Positions 1 through 8,681 of a stretch of DNA of 64,000 nt are shown here, piece by piece (the first letter of the stretch is position 1; every line of letters starts with the position of its first letter). This DNA is from Citrobacter amalonaticus. Lineage in GTDB: Bacteria > Pseudomonadota > Gammaproteobacteria > Enterobacterales > Enterobacteriaceae. The DNA lies in assembly GCF_018323885.1 (NCBI RefSeq), contig NZ_AP024585.1, forward strand, positions 1,984,001 through 2,048,000, written 5' to 3'. Made by a program: the position numbers and the translations under genes. The notes below the pieces were generated by a model. That model did not search any database. It saw only the letters and a program-made list of their open reading frames with translations, and had not been told where the DNA came from.

Positions 1-83
1 TGTGGGACGAAGAGCAGACACATAAGTTTAAGAATATTTCGCCGCACTTGCAGCGCATCAAAGCGTTTAAGACCCTGGGTTGA
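1..83 (+). CDS. ycfP: YcfP, C-terminal end only (cut by window start)
   Basis: The first bases read in frame 3 as the last 26 residues of a protein ending IKAFKTLG, followed by TGA at 81-83. This closely matches the C-terminus of E. coli YcfP, a small esterase-like protein of about 180 residues. ycfP lies directly upstream of ndh in E. coli, as here, and a strong hairpin terminator follows. The catalytic part is outside the window, so function cannot be judged from this fragment. Confidence 0.85.
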   Translation, partial: WDEEQTHKFKNISPHLQRIKAFKTLG

Positions 84-112
84 CCCCTTGTCTGTCAGAA
101 TTGTCGAATCAA

Positions 113-138
113 GCCAGCCTTCGGGCTGGTTTTTTTTG
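113..138 (+). terminator. Rho-independent terminator of ycfP
   Basis: A CCAGCC/GGCTGG stem with a short TTCG-type loop is followed by a run of eight T, 30 bases after the ycfP stop codon. Confidence 0.9.
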
Positions 139-178
139 CCTGTTTTTCTGGCGTTGTCTATCTTTTCAGCAGCAAAAC

Positions 179-192
179 TTGATACACATCAA
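179..192 (+). promoter_or_regulatory. FNR box upstream of ndh
   Basis: TTGATACACATCAA is a perfect match to the FNR consensus TTGAT-N4-ATCAA. E. coli ndh is repressed by FNR without oxygen, and this site lies about 140 bases before the ndh start. It is probably the same repression site. Confidence 0.88.
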
Positions 193-328
193 TTTTGGTA
201 TGACCAATGCACCGCATGTGTTATTCTCACTCTCGAAGGACATTTTCATTGTCGTAACTTGTTGTTAATTAAAGGCTATGTTTATAACGTTTAATTAACA
301 ATTGGTTAATCATTTTAAGGGGGTCACG

Positions 329-1633
329 TTGACTACACCATTGAAAAAGATCGTGATTGTCGGCGGGGGAGCTGGCGGGCTGGAAATGGCGACGCAGTTG
401 GGACACAAGCTGGGTCGCAAGAAAAAAGCGAAAATTACGCTGGTTGACAGAAACCACAGCCACCTGTGGAAACCCTTGCTGCACGAAGTGGCGACCGGTT
501 CGCTGGATGAAGGCGTGGACGCGCTGAGCTATCTGGCGCATGCCCGTAACCATGGCTTCCAGTTCCAGTTGGGCTCGGTGATGAACATCGATCGCGAAGC
601 GAAAACCATCACTATCGCAGAACTGCGCGATGAGAAAGGTGAGCTGCTGGTGCCTGAACGCAAAATTGCCTATGACACGCTGGTGATGGCGCTGGGTAGC
701 ACCTCCAACGACTTCAACACGCCGGGCGTGAAAGAACACTGTATCTTCCTTGATAACCCGCATCAGGCGCGTCGTTTCCACCAGGAAATGCTGAACCTGT
801 TCCTGAAGTATTCCGCCAATCTGGGCGCGAACGGTAAGGTGAATATTGCGATTGTCGGTGGCGGCGCGACGGGCGTAGAACTGTCGGCGGAACTGCATAA
901 CGCAGTGAAACAGCTGCACAGCTACGGCTACAAAGGACTGACCAACGACGCGCTGAACGTGACGCTGGTGGAAGCCGGTGAACGTATTCTGCCAGCACTG
1001 CCACCGCGTATTTCTTCGGCGGCGCATAACGAATTAACGAAACTCGGCGTTCGCGTACTGACCCAGACGATGGTGACCAGCGCGGATGCGGGCGGCCTGC
1101 ACACTAAAGACGGTGAATATATTGAAGCCGATCTGATGGTCTGGGCGGCGGGCATCAAAGCGCCGGACTTTATGAAAGAGATTGGCGGTCTGGAGACCAA
1201 CCGGATTAACCAACTGGTGGTCGAACCGACGCTGCAAACCACCCGCGATCCTGATGTTTACGCGATTGGAGACTGTGCTTCCTGTGCGCGTCCGGAAGGG
1301 GGCTTTGTGCCGCCACGTGCTCAGGCTGCGCATCAGATGGCGACCTGTGCGATGAACAATATTCTGGCGCAGATGAACGGTAAGCCGCTGAAAGCATATC
1401 AGTACAAAGACCACGGCTCGCTGGTGTCGCTCTCCAACTTCTCGACCGTCGGCAGTCTGATGGGCAATCTGACCAAAGGGTCGATGATGGTGGAAGGGCG
1501 TATTGCTCGTTTCGTCTACATCTCACTGTACCGTATGCACCAGATCGCACTGCACGGCTATTTTAAAACCGGTCTGATGATGCTGGTGGGCAGCATTAAC
1601 CGTGTGATCCGCCCGCGTCTGAAACTGCATTAA
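329..1633 (+). CDS. ndh: NADH dehydrogenase II (NDH-2)
   Basis: Single-subunit, non-proton-pumping NADH:quinone oxidoreductase of the inner membrane that feeds electrons from NADH to ubiquinone. The TTG at 329 is chosen as start because it follows the ribosome site AAGGGGG (317-323) and gives 434 residues beginning TTPLKKIV, the E. coli length. Residues 8-14 hold the FAD-binding VIVGGGAGG motif. A second Rossmann motif, [10 protein letters not shown], near residue 173 binds NADH, and AIGDCAS near 312 closes the FAD site. The C-terminal amphipathic part ([15 protein letters not shown]) attaches it to the membrane. The FNR box upstream fits aerobic expression. Identity to the E. coli protein is very high by eye. 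Confidence 0.98.
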   Translation: MTTPLKKIVIVGGGAGGLEMATQLGHKLGRKKKAKITLVDRNHSHLWKPLLHEVATGSLDEGVDALSYLAHARNHGFQFQLGSVMNIDREAKTITIAELRDEKGELLVPERKIAYDTLVMALGSTSNDFNTPGVKEHCIFLDNPHQARRFHQEMLNLFLKYSANLGANGKVNIAIVGGGATGVELSAELHNAVKQLHSYGYKGLTNDALNVTLVEAGERILPALPPRISSAAHNELTKLGVRVLTQTMVTSADAGGLHTKDGEYIEADLMVWAAGIKAPDFMKEIGGLETNRINQLVVEPTLQTTRDPDVYAIGDCASCARPEGGFVPPRAQAAHQMATCAMNNILAQMNGKPLKAYQYKDHGSLVSLSNFSTVGSLMGNLTKGSMMVEGRIARFVYISLYRMHQIALHGYFKTGLMMLVGSINRVIRPRLKLH

Positions 1634-1818
1634 TCCCGCCTGACTCAGCATCGCCCGTGGGCGGTGCTGAGTGCCTTCTCCGTTCTGCCTCTTCCTTCAG
1701 AGTTCTCTGAATCATCCTGTTTTAACGACGACCAACGATATTTTCATCCGCAGTCTGATGGGCTTCTTATTGCATTGGTTGCAAAATTGTAACCAATAGC
1801 AAAGAAGGAGGATCTCCC

Positions 1819-2358
1819 GTGAATAAATCGATGTTGGCGGGTATAGGGATTGGCGTAGCTGCTGCGCTGGGTGTGGCGGCGGTTGCCAGTCTTAACGTGT
1901 TTGATCGTGGCCCACAGTATGCTCAGGTGGTTTCTGCAACACCTATCAAAGAGACGATTAAGACGCCGCGGCAGGAGTGTCGCAACGTGACGGTGACGCA
2001 TCGCAAGCCTGTCCAGGATGAGAACCGCATTACCGGTTCAGTGCTGGGCGCGGTTGCCGGTGGCGTGATTGGTCATCAGTTCGGCGGCGGACGAGGTAAG
2101 GATGTGGCAACGGTGGTCGGGGCGTTGGGGGGCGGTTACGCCGGTAACCAGATCCAGGGCTCGATGCAGGAAAACGACACCTATACGTCCACGCAGCAGC
2201 GCTGCAAAACCGTCTATGACAAGTCGGAAAAAATGCTCGGTTACGATGTCACCTATAAGATTGGCGACCAGCAGGGCAAGATTCGCATGGATAAAGATCC
2301 CGGCACACAGATCCCGCTGGATAATAACGGCCAGCTGATTCTGAATAACAACGCGTAA
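1819..2358 (+). CDS. ycfJ: YcfJ, glycine-zipper outer-membrane-associated protein
   Basis: A 179-residue protein starting at a GTG behind a strong AAGGAGG (1804-1810). Residues 1-25 form an N-terminal hydrophobic segment (GIGIGVAAALGVAAVAS). Residues 73-115 are rich in the Gly-xxx-Gly spacing of the glycine-zipper 2TM domain (VLGAVAGGVIGHQFGGG, VVGALGGGYAGNQ). Proteins with this domain are membrane associated, and YcfJ is linked to biofilm and cell-surface traits, but its molecular role is not settled. It sits between ndh and a convergent receptor gene. Confidence 0.92.
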   Translation: MNKSMLAGIGIGVAAALGVAAVASLNVFDRGPQYAQVVSATPIKETIKTPRQECRNVTVTHRKPVQDENRITGSVLGAVAGGVIGHQFGGGRGKDVATVVGALGGGYAGNQIQGSMQENDTYTSTQQRCKTVYDKSEKMLGYDVTYKIGDQQGKIRMDKDPGTQIPLDNNGQLILNNNA

Positions 2359-2379
2359 AAAAGCGGTACTCTGTAAGTT

Positions 2380-2414
2380 AGCCCCTCATTCGCTCAGGCT
2401 GAGGGGCTTTTTTT
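2380..2414. terminator. Bidirectional terminator between ycfJ and the receptor gene
   Basis: AGCCCCTCA and TGAGGGGCT arms followed by seven T. It lies between two convergent genes and ends two bases before the stop codon of the minus-strand gene. Confidence 0.85.
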
Positions 2415-2415
2415 A

Positions 2416-4602
2416 TCAGAAAGTTAAGGCGTAGTTCAGACCAAAGGTGCGACCCCGGCCCTTATATTCGTACAGCGATGGACTGCCATAGGTTGGGCTG
2501 TACAGCAATGGCGCGCGCTGTCCCCACAGGGTGGTGTAATCTTCATCCAGCAGGTTTTCAATGCTGAAGGTCAGTTTGCCCAGCGGGAGTTGATAGCTGC
2601 CAATAAAGTCCACGGTGTTATAGCCATCCAGCTTGTTGCCGCTGGCATCGGTGAGATCAAACGACTGTTGGGTCTGAACCCGCAGCGACCACGGCTCGGG
2701 CGCCCAGCCGACCCAGGCGGTGGCTTTGGACGGCGACGCAAGCGTTACGTCCCATTTTTCCCATTTCCCGTTCTTTTTCACTTCAGATTTCAGGACGTTA
2801 AAGTTCGCACCGAGACTCCAGTCAGTGTCAGGGATGAAGTAATCCGCCGCGCCTTCCACGCCGTAAATCCGGCGATCGTCAGGTTCCACGCGGATCGTCA
2901 TATCGCTACGGTTAATCACAATCGACTTATCGGACGTCGAATAGTACGCCGCCAGCTGGGTACGCAGATTATCGCCGGTATAACGCCAGCCCAGCTCATA
3001 CGAATTGACCTTGATCCCTTCGAGACGCGAATCTGCCACGTTCACGCTGCGCTGGAGCTGGTAATGATCGCCCACCAACTGGTAAGTGCCGTTGCCGTAG
3101 TATTTCCCGGGATCCGGTAGCTCAACGCCCTGGGAGAAGTTAAACCAAGTCTGCTGGCGTTCGGTGAGATGCGCCAACAGCCCGGCATTGAACAAGAAGT
3201 TGTCGTAATCGGTTTTGCCGCCAGGGATGACATCGGCAGAACTTGCTAAACCGTTGGCAATCCCCTGTTGCTGCGCGTAACCCACGAAATCATCAACGCG
3301 GTTTTCTGTCCATTGATAGCGCACACCACCGCTCAGAGTGAAGATGTCGTTAATGTCGTAACTGCTTTGCAGGAACGGAGCGAAGTTGGTGATGCTGTAT
3401 CCGGGATAACGTCCGGTCGTGTAGGCCGTGCGATTGTCCATCCCGCCTGACGGCACAGACCAGGCCAGATCGAAGAACTTCTGGTTGGAGTCGAAGGTTT
3501 CATGATCCGCATCGACGCCCCACGTCAGCTCCCAGTTGTCCATCAACTGGCTGTTGAGAGTGATTTTGGCACCGAACTGGTCGGTATCCTGCTGCGACGC
3601 CGAGAAGCTGGTCACTTGACCTTTGCTGAGCGTCGGGAAGGGGTAGAACTTTAGCGACTCGTCGCGGTAATAGATTTGGCTGACCAGATTCTGGCCGAAG
3701 AAGTCAGCGTCAGAGTATTGCAGGCTGATCAGATGGCGCTCCGTCCCCGGAATACGGTCTGAACTCAGTCCGCTGCGTGTGCTGGCGGTGCCGCTACCGG
3801 TAACGGCGGACATGTTTTCGCCCAGGTATAACCCGTAATCTTCATCGCCCTGACTCTTATAGTACTGGGTGACCAACTGTATCTGGCGGTTGTCATCGAT
3901 ATCGAGGGTGCCGGTCCCCATTACGTCCAGACGATCGGAGTGCTGCAGGCCGGTTTGCGTGTTGTCAAGCATCAGGGCATCACCGTTACCGTCGTACCAG
4001 CCGCCAAAGCGCTGATAGGCTACGGACAGTCGACCAGACGCGCGATCCGTTCCACCGCTGACCGCGGCGGCAACGCGCTCGTCGTGATCGTTGCTGTTGT
4101 TAAAACCCGATTTGCTGCCCAGTTCAAGGTCAACCTGGCGGTCCGGCTGGCCTTTTTTGGTCACAACGTTGATTAAGCCGCCGGTACTGCCGCCGCCATA
4201 TAGCGAGGTTGCGCCTGAAATGACCTCAATGTGGGCGATGTTAAAGGGATCGATAGAATCCAGCTGACGACTGTCGGTACGTGAAGAATTCAGGCGTACG
4301 CCGTCGATCAGCACGACAATCGCACGACCACGCATGTTCATTCCGTAGTTGGTACGTCCCTGGCTGCTGACATCGATGCCCGGAATCAGTTGCGCCAGCA
4401 CGTCTTTGAACTCTTTGCCGCCCTGAACCTGTTGCTCAATCTCCTGGCCTTCAATGACCCAGGTGGTCTGTGCCATCTCGGCGACGGTTTTCTGGCTACG
4501 GTTAGCGCTGACGATGAGGTTTTCTTCTTCTGTTTGCGCCGCCGCAGCGGGCAGAGTCAGGGCTAACAGGACAGGGTTGAGAACCCAAAGACGCTTATTC
4601 AT
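2416..4602 (-). CDS. IutA-type TonB-dependent siderophore receptor
   Basis: Outer-membrane beta-barrel receptor of about 728 residues, resembling the ferric aerobactin receptor IutA along its whole length. Shared stretches include a TonB-box-like segment after the signal peptide (EENLIVSANRS), the plug motif VAEMAQTTWVIEG, GMNMRGRAIVVLIDGVRLN, ATSLYGGGSTGGLINVVTKKG, and the barrel end GRGRTFGLNYALTF with terminal Phe. The ATG at 4602 is preferred over 4608 because an AAAGGA ribosome site lies six bases before it. A Fur box about 100 bases upstream suggests iron control. No aerobactin synthesis genes (iucABCD) are nearby, so it may import a siderophore made by other cells. The gene is inserted between ycfJ and comR, which are adjacent in E. 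coli. The exact ligand cannot be read from sequence. Confidence 0.9.
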   Translation of the reverse strand: MNKRLWVLNPVLLALTLPAAAAQTEEENLIVSANRSQKTVAEMAQTTWVIEGQEIEQQVQGGKEFKDVLAQLIPGIDVSSQGRTNYGMNMRGRAIVVLIDGVRLNSSRTDSRQLDSIDPFNIAHIEVISGATSLYGGGSTGGLINVVTKKGQPDRQVDLELGSKSGFNNSNDHDERVAAAVSGGTDRASGRLSVAYQRFGGWYDGNGDALMLDNTQTGLQHSDRLDVMGTGTLDIDDNRQIQLVTQYYKSQGDEDYGLYLGENMSAVTGSGTASTRSGLSSDRIPGTERHLISLQYSDADFFGQNLVSQIYYRDESLKFYPFPTLSKGQVTSFSASQQDTDQFGAKITLNSQLMDNWELTWGVDADHETFDSNQKFFDLAWSVPSGGMDNRTAYTTGRYPGYSITNFAPFLQSSYDINDIFTLSGGVRYQWTENRVDDFVGYAQQQGIANGLASSADVIPGGKTDYDNFLFNAGLLAHLTERQQTWFNFSQGVELPDPGKYYGNGTYQLVGDHYQLQRSVNVADSRLEGIKVNSYELGWRYTGDNLRTQLAAYYSTSDKSIVINRSDMTIRVEPDDRRIYGVEGAADYFIPDTDWSLGANFNVLKSEVKKNGKWEKWDVTLASPSKATAWVGWAPEPWSLRVQTQQSFDLTDASGNKLDGYNTVDFIGSYQLPLGKLTFSIENLLDEDYTTLWGQRAPLLYSPTYGSPSLYEYKGRGRTFGLNYALTF

Positions 4603-4704
4603 TCGCATTCCTTTCTGAAAATATCTGTGCAGGTGAAGGTTTTCACCGGTTGTAGCCGGCTGTTACATTGTGAAACAGATACAAAATCAAATGCGAATAT
4701 TGCT

Positions 4705-4723
4705 GATAATAATTGTTATTATC
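4705..4723 (-). promoter_or_regulatory. Fur box of the siderophore receptor
   Basis: GATAATAATTGTTATTATC is almost perfectly palindromic and close to the 19-base Fur consensus GATAATGATAATCATTATC. It is about 100 bases upstream of the receptor start. Confidence 0.88.
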
Positions 4724-4833
4724 AATGTTTTTTTTACAAAAAAGTGAACCTAACTCAGTGATAACATAAGTTATTATGCGGGAATCATGGTGTGGAAGGA
4801 CCGGGAAATGACGTTTCCCGGTCAACAAAGCGA

Positions 4834-5469
4834 TCAGGTCTTCAGCAGTTCAGGCCACAGGCGTAGGGTAGTGTGGGTGATTTGCTGCAGCTTGTCGAAA
4901 CTGGCGCCTTCCCGGGCGCTGATGGACATCCCCTGCAAAATGCAGCTCAGATACTCGGCAAGATGTTGCACATCGCAGTGCGCCGGGATCTCGCCGCGTT
5001 CCTGCCGTTGACGAAGAAATTGCGTCAGGGTTTGTTCCTGCATGGCGTGACGTGATTTCACCGTATGCGCAATATCGCGTGACGCGGCGGCAAGCGTCGC
5101 GGAGGTATTAATCATAAAGCAGCCAGCGGGGGTGTCTTTGCTGGTGAAACAGGTTGCCACTGCGGTGAAGTAATCCTCCAGTGCCGCTTCAACGCTTTTC
5201 TCTTCGCAGAATAACTGCGCTTCATGTTTTGCCGCGAAGCGGGCGATGTATCTGTCCAGCACCGCGCGGAACAGACCCTCTTTATTGGTGAATTCCGCAT
5301 ACAGCGTTGGCGCTTTCGCACCCGTCGCTTCAACAAGGTCAGAAAGCGATGTTGCTTCATAACCGTGCTGCCAGAAGAGTGTCATGGCCTTATCAAGCGC
5401 GGCTTCCCTGTCGAACACTTTTGGTCGGCCACGGCTTTTTTTAACACAACCTGTCGATTCAGTTGTCAT
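4834..5469 (-). CDS. comR: ComR, TetR-family copper-responsive repressor
   Basis: Transcription repressor of bhsA (comC); in E. coli it is released from DNA by copper. The ATG at 5469 gives 211 residues, one more than the E. coli protein. The N-terminal helix-turn-helix (residues about 17-60; RGRPKVFDREAALDKAMTLF, then GATGAKAPTLYAEFTNKEGLF) is typical of TetR proteins, and the rest is the ligand-binding domain. Cys9, Cys107 and other cysteines could bind metal, but which ones do is not known from sequence. It is divergent from bhsA, with palindromic operators between them. Confidence 0.95.
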   Translation of the reverse strand: MTTESTGCVKKSRGRPKVFDREAALDKAMTLFWQHGYEATSLSDLVEATGAKAPTLYAEFTNKEGLFRAVLDRYIARFAAKHEAQLFCEEKSVEAALEDYFTAVATCFTSKDTPAGCFMINTSATLAAASRDIAHTVKSRHAMQEQTLTQFLRQRQERGEIPAHCDVQHLAEYLSCILQGMSISAREGASFDKLQQITHTTLRLWPELLKT

Positions 5470-5596
5470 GATGCCGTTGTACCTTAATGGGCTTAGTGAG
5501 CAACCATTATAAAAATAAACCGGCACAGGCTCCAGCGCATTCGTGAGAAAAAGTTTTTCAGCTTAGTTGTATGAAAGATAAGTGCTTTTGTTTTTA

Positions 5597-5612
5597 TATA
5601 ACGATCGTTATA
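5597..5612. promoter_or_regulatory. Probable ComR operator
   Basis: TATAACGATCGTTATA is a perfect 16-base palindrome in the comR-bhsA divergent region. Its right half (CGATCGTTA) recurs at 5660-5668, closer to bhsA. The position fits repression of bhsA by ComR. The assignment to ComR is inferred from context. Confidence 0.65.
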
Positions 5613-5712
5613 AAAAATGGATTGACGTGTGACCTGGATCACATCTATCATTTATCTATCGATCGTTAAGTAAATGCTTACGACGCCCAATCATCTGCAA
5701 AAGGTCACTATT

Positions 5713-5970
5713 ATGAAAAACGTAAAAACCCTCATCGCTGCTGCTGTTCTGAGTTCACTGTCATTCGCAAGCTTCGCGGCTGTAGAAGTTCAGTCCACGC
5801 CTGCCGGTCAGCAAAAAGTCGGCACCATCTCTGCAAATGCAGGGACTAACCTGAGTTCATTGCAGGACGAACTGGCGCAGAAAGCGGATGCCATGGGGGC
5901 GAAATCATTCCGCATTACTTCTGTAACGGGTCCAAACAACCTGCACGGTACCGCGGTAATTTATAAATAA
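5713..5970 (+). CDS. bhsA: BhsA, outer-membrane stress-resistance protein
   Basis: An 85-residue DUF1471 (YhcN-type) protein that, in E. coli, lowers outer-membrane copper permeability and affects biofilm and multiple-stress resistance. Residues 1-22 are a signal peptide (MKNVKTLIAAAVLSSLSFASFA). The mature part holds the conserved QKVGTISANAGTNLSSL and GAKSFRITSVTG segments and ends HGTAVIYK. ComR is divergent upstream. Its terminator downstream has been split by an insertion sequence (6036-7482), so transcripts may now run into that element. Confidence 0.96.
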   Translation: MKNVKTLIAAAVLSSLSFASFAAVEVQSTPAGQQKVGTISANAGTNLSSLQDELAQKADAMGAKSFRITSVTGPNNLHGTAVIYK

Positions 5971-6013
5971 GCATTAACCCTCATTGATGCCTGCTGCTGC
6001 AAAATAACGTGAT

Positions 6014-6030
6014 AAAAAAAGCCCCGCTGA
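6014..6030. terminator. Left arm of a terminator split by the insertion sequence
   Basis: The left arm AAAAAGCCCCGCTGA (ending at 6030) pairs with TTTCAGCGGGGCTTTTT at 7486-7502. Without the insertion and one copy of the GTAT repeat the two would form a bidirectional bhsA/ldtC terminator. They are now about 1.45 kb apart. Confidence 0.8.
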
Positions 6031-6067
6031 TGTATTGGACTGACCCCATAAATCTGGACAGTTTATA

Positions 6068-6853
6068 TTAAGCGGCCTTCAGAGCCTGGGCCCGGTACTC
6101 TACCGGACTCAGGCCTTTTAGTTTCAGGCTTATCCGCTCGTTGTTGTAGTAACGGATATAATCCTCTATCGCCTTCCTCAGTTCGCTGATATTGCTGAAC
6201 TGACTCAGGTAAAAACACTCCGATTTCAGCGTCCCGAAGAAGTTTTCCATCACGGCATTATCCAGACAGTTTCCTTTTCGGGACATACTTTGCGTCATGC
6301 CCTGCGCCTTTAACTTTGCCTGATAGCCTGCCATCCGATATTGCCAGCCCTGATCTGTGTGCAGCAAGGGGGCGTCGTCTGGTCCGAGCTTTAAGAACGC
6401 ATCCCGCAGCATGGTATTAACCATCTCCATCACCGGCCTTTCCGACAGGCTGTAGGAGATTATTTCCCGGTTAAAAAGATCGAGTACCGGCGACAGGTAC
6501 AGCTTTTTACCCTGCAGCGAGAACTCTGTAACATCCGTAACCCATTTTTCATTGGCTTTTGATGCACTGAAGTTCCTGCTCAGGATATTGGGGGCTGCCT
6601 TGCCTGTTTCCCCCTTCCATGAGCGGTATTTCTTCGCCCTTATCAGAGACCGGAGCGACAGCTCTGTCATCAGCCGCTGCACGGTTTTATGGTTCACCAG
6701 CAGACCCTGCTTTCTCAGCGAAAGCGTGATCCTGCGGTAGCCATAACGGCCTTTGTGCCAGGCGTATATCTCACGGATTTTATCTTTCAGCCCGGCATGC
6801 CTGTCCACCTGCTTCAGGGCATTCATATTGTAATACCATGTACTGCGGGACAT
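6068..6853 (-). CDS. IS150-group transposase, OrfB (DDE catalytic part)
   Basis: Catalytic half of the IS transposase. From the internal ATG it has 261 residues; the open frame continues upstream to about 6932, and expression is probably as an OrfAB fusion. The rve integrase core has the catalytic triad: Asp in WVTDVTEF, Asp in LLHTDQGWQY and Glu in NAVMENFFGTLKSE. An HTH_21-type segment (HKGRYGYRRITLSLRKQG) precedes it. No internal stop is seen. Confidence 0.93.
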   Translation of the reverse strand: MSRSTWYYNMNALKQVDRHAGLKDKIREIYAWHKGRYGYRRITLSLRKQGLLVNHKTVQRLMTELSLRSLIRAKKYRSWKGETGKAAPNILSRNFSASKANEKWVTDVTEFSLQGKKLYLSPVLDLFNREIISYSLSERPVMEMVNTMLRDAFLKLGPDDAPLLHTDQGWQYRMAGYQAKLKAQGMTQSMSRKGNCLDNAVMENFFGTLKSECFYLSQFSNISELRKAIEDYIRYYNNERISLKLKGLSPVEYRAQALKAA

Positions 6854-6909
6854 GCCTGCCGCGCGCAGGAGGTCTCGCAGAGCGTGCTTATGCCTCAGTT
6901 CACTGATTA

Positions 6910-7431
6910 TCAGGGCTTGCTGCCGTTTTTTTCGCTCTGAACCAAGGCCTTCAACTTTTTTAGATAGGCATTCTCTGCCCGCAGGTAACGGAGTTCAGCC
7001 CGGAGTTCTTCGGGGGAGAGTTTTTCCAGTTCTTTATCTGTAGGGGATGGGGGGATTTTTTGTTTTGTCATTTTTCCAGGCCGCCCGCGTTGAATGTTTA
7101 GCAGTCCTTCCGCTCCGGCATCGTTGTACACGCAGACCCAGTGTCGGACAAGCGTTTCTGCAGAGAGATTAAACCGGGCAGCTGCTTCACGCATCGTCAG
7201 GTGGTCACGGATAACCGCCCGGACGACGACGAGTTTAAATTCAGCTGAATGATGTTTATTTTTCCCTGACAGCCCTTCCATACCGTGGAGTTGCCACGCC
7301 CTGACCCAGCGACGGACGGAAGTTCTTTCAACACCAAAACGGTCGGCTGTACGCTCTTCTCCGTCTTTTCCGGACAAATAATGATTAACCACAGCCAGTT
7401 TTGTTTCAGGGGAATATTTTGGCTTTGCCAT
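6910..7431 (-). CDS. IS150-group transposase, OrfA (DNA-binding part)
   Basis: A 173-residue protein beginning MAKPKYSPETKLAVV, the same length as IS150 InsJ. It has two helix-turn-helix segments of the transposase-8 type (DRFGVERTSVRRWVRAW and AAARFNLSAETLVRHWV) and a C-terminal leucine-zipper-like helix (LEKLSPEELRAELRYLRAEN). It recognises the IS ends and is the upstream partner of OrfB. The ATG at 7431 lies just inside the right inverted repeat. Confidence 0.92.
   Translation of the reverse strand: MAKPKYSPETKLAVVNHYLSGKDGEERTADRFGVERTSVRRWVRAWQLHGMEGLSGKNKHHSAEFKLVVVRAVIRDHLTMREAAARFNLSAETLVRHWVCVYNDAGAEGLLNIQRGRPGKMTKQKIPPSPTDKELEKLSPEELRAELRYLRAENAYLKKLKALVQSEKNGSKP
6926..6932 (-). 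other. Probable -1 ribosomal frameshift site of the IS
   Basis: On the coding strand AAAAAAAC lies eight codons before the end of OrfA. A -1 slip here moves ribosomes into the OrfB frame, giving the reading RKKRQQALIISEL and onward to OrfB, as known for the IS3 family. Confidence 0.75.
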
Positions 7432-7516
7432 AAAAAACTGCACCTTACTCAGTTGAGTGTCCAACTTTTGGGGTGCAGTCCAGTATTTCAGCGGGGCTTT
7501 TTCATGTCCGGAATCG

Positions 7517-8488
7517 TTACATCGACTGCTGATCCACCTCGCGATGGCGTCGGACATCGACCGGCATCCCGGAGCGAACGTCCATCACATGCTGCATCAC
7601 CGCCGCGTCCGTCTGTGCGGAATCTTTAAACGATTGCAGAGTGCTGTTCAATACGATAGGCAGAACCTGCGGGTCATCATCAATATTTTTCGACAGCGGC
7701 TGGTGGACTTCGACCAGCCGCGTCCCGTCCGGCTCAACCGAGGCTTTGATCGGGGTATTGATGATATTCACTTTGGTGCCCGGTGTAACCTGTCTGAACA
7801 GGGTCTCAATATCGCCATCACGCAGGCGGATACAGCCAGAACTGACGCGCATGCCGATACCGAAATCGGCGTTGGTGCCATGCAGCAGATAGACGCCACC
7901 ATACGCCGCTAAGCGAATGGCATGGTGTCCCATCGGGTTATCCGGTCCGGCAGGCACCACCGCCGGAAGGATAATCCCTTGCGCTTTATAGCGGGCACGG
8001 ATATTCGCCGTCGGCGTCCAGGTTGGGTTGGCGCGCTTGTCGGAGACGGTCGTGACCATCGTTGGGGTCAGGGTATCACCGCCCAACTGGCCAATGCCGA
8101 TAGGGTAGACGGTGACCGAATTTTTCCCCGGATGGTAGTAGTAGAGACGCAGTTCAGCCAGGTTGATAACAATGCCTTCACGCGGAGCATCCGGTAGCAG
8201 CGTCTGCAAGGGGATGGTCAGCACGCTGCCCGCGCGGGGAACGTAGGGATCCACGCCGGGATTCGCCTGCAACAGCGCGAGAAAACCGACGTTATATTTT
8301 TTCGCGATGGCTTCCAGCGAACCTCCGTTATTTTCAACAACGTGGTACTTATTTTCCCCGACCAGTTTGCTGCCAGGCGGAGGAAGAGGCCAGGTATTCG
8401 CCTGTGCGGGAAGCGCAAGCGTAATGCTGGCGGCGAGCGCAAAAAAGGCCAGCCAGCGGGAAAGTCGCATCTTGTTCATTATCATCAC
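7517..8488 (-). CDS. ldtC: L,D-transpeptidase LdtC (YcfS)
   Basis: Periplasmic enzyme that attaches Braun lipoprotein to meso-diaminopimelate in peptidoglycan. It has 323 residues against about 320 in E. coli. Residues 1-30 are a signal peptide (LALPAQA cleavage). A LysM domain spans about 45-95 (YHVVENNGGSLEAIAKKYNV to GSVLTIP). The YkuD catalytic domain follows, with HGTNADFGIGMRVSSGCIRL, where the Cys of SSGCIRL is the nucleophile. The start may be Met1, Met4 or Met7 because the ribosome site is weak. The 3' end lies 31 bases from the IS, which took half of the terminator. Confidence 0.96.
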   Translation of the reverse strand: MMIMNKMRLSRWLAFFALAASITLALPAQANTWPLPPPGSKLVGENKYHVVENNGGSLEAIAKKYNVGFLALLQANPGVDPYVPRAGSVLTIPLQTLLPDAPREGIVINLAELRLYYYHPGKNSVTVYPIGIGQLGGDTLTPTMVTTVSDKRANPTWTPTANIRARYKAQGIILPAVVPAGPDNPMGHHAIRLAAYGGVYLLHGTNADFGIGMRVSSGCIRLRDGDIETLFRQVTPGTKVNIINTPIKASVEPDGTRLVEVHQPLSKNIDDDPQVLPIVLNSTLQSFKDSAQTDAAVMQHVMDVRSGMPVDVRRHREVDQQSM

Positions 8489-8594
8489 AAATCAAAGGGT
8501 TATTATGCCAGAAGAATCCAATAATAATTATGGCGGGGCGGCGTGTCTTTAAATGCAAGGGAAGTGCAAAGAGTTGTAAAGATCGCGGAACCTT

Positions 8595-8672
8595 GCCTGA
8601 TAGCGCGGCGCTTATCAGGCCTACGGCCAGGAATCGATGTGTAGGCCGGATAAGGCGCAACCGCCATCCGGC
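8595..8672. repeat. REP/BIME element between ldtC and mfd
   Basis: Two inverted REP units: TAGCGCGGCGCTTATCAGGCC (shortened here to its recognisable core CGCTTATCAGGCCTAC) and GTAGGCCGGATAAGGCGC with GCCATCCGGC. They form the usual enterobacterial BIME pair downstream of mfd. Confidence 0.88.
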
Positions 8673-8681
8673 ACCACTCAA

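Larger units (their letters stand above)
6036..7482 (-). mobile_element. IS3-family insertion sequence, IS150 group, apparently complete
   Basis: A 1447-base element. Its left end begins TGGACTGACCCC and its right end, read inward on the other strand, begins TGGACTGCACCCC, so the terminal inverted repeats are imperfect. It is flanked by the 4-base direct repeat GTAT (6032-6035 and 7483-7486). It has two overlapping reading frames on the minus strand, with a run of seven A where programmed -1 frameshifting would fuse them. Size and OrfA length match IS150 (about 1.44 kb, 173 residues). Frames and ends look intact, so it could be active. The exact IS name cannot be given without a database. Confidence 0.93.

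Noticed and set aside
269..1027. Long open frame (252 codons) on the strand opposite ndh
   Set aside because: It lies within ndh, has no ribosome site or recognisable domain, and its composition is that of an antisense frame of a conserved gene.
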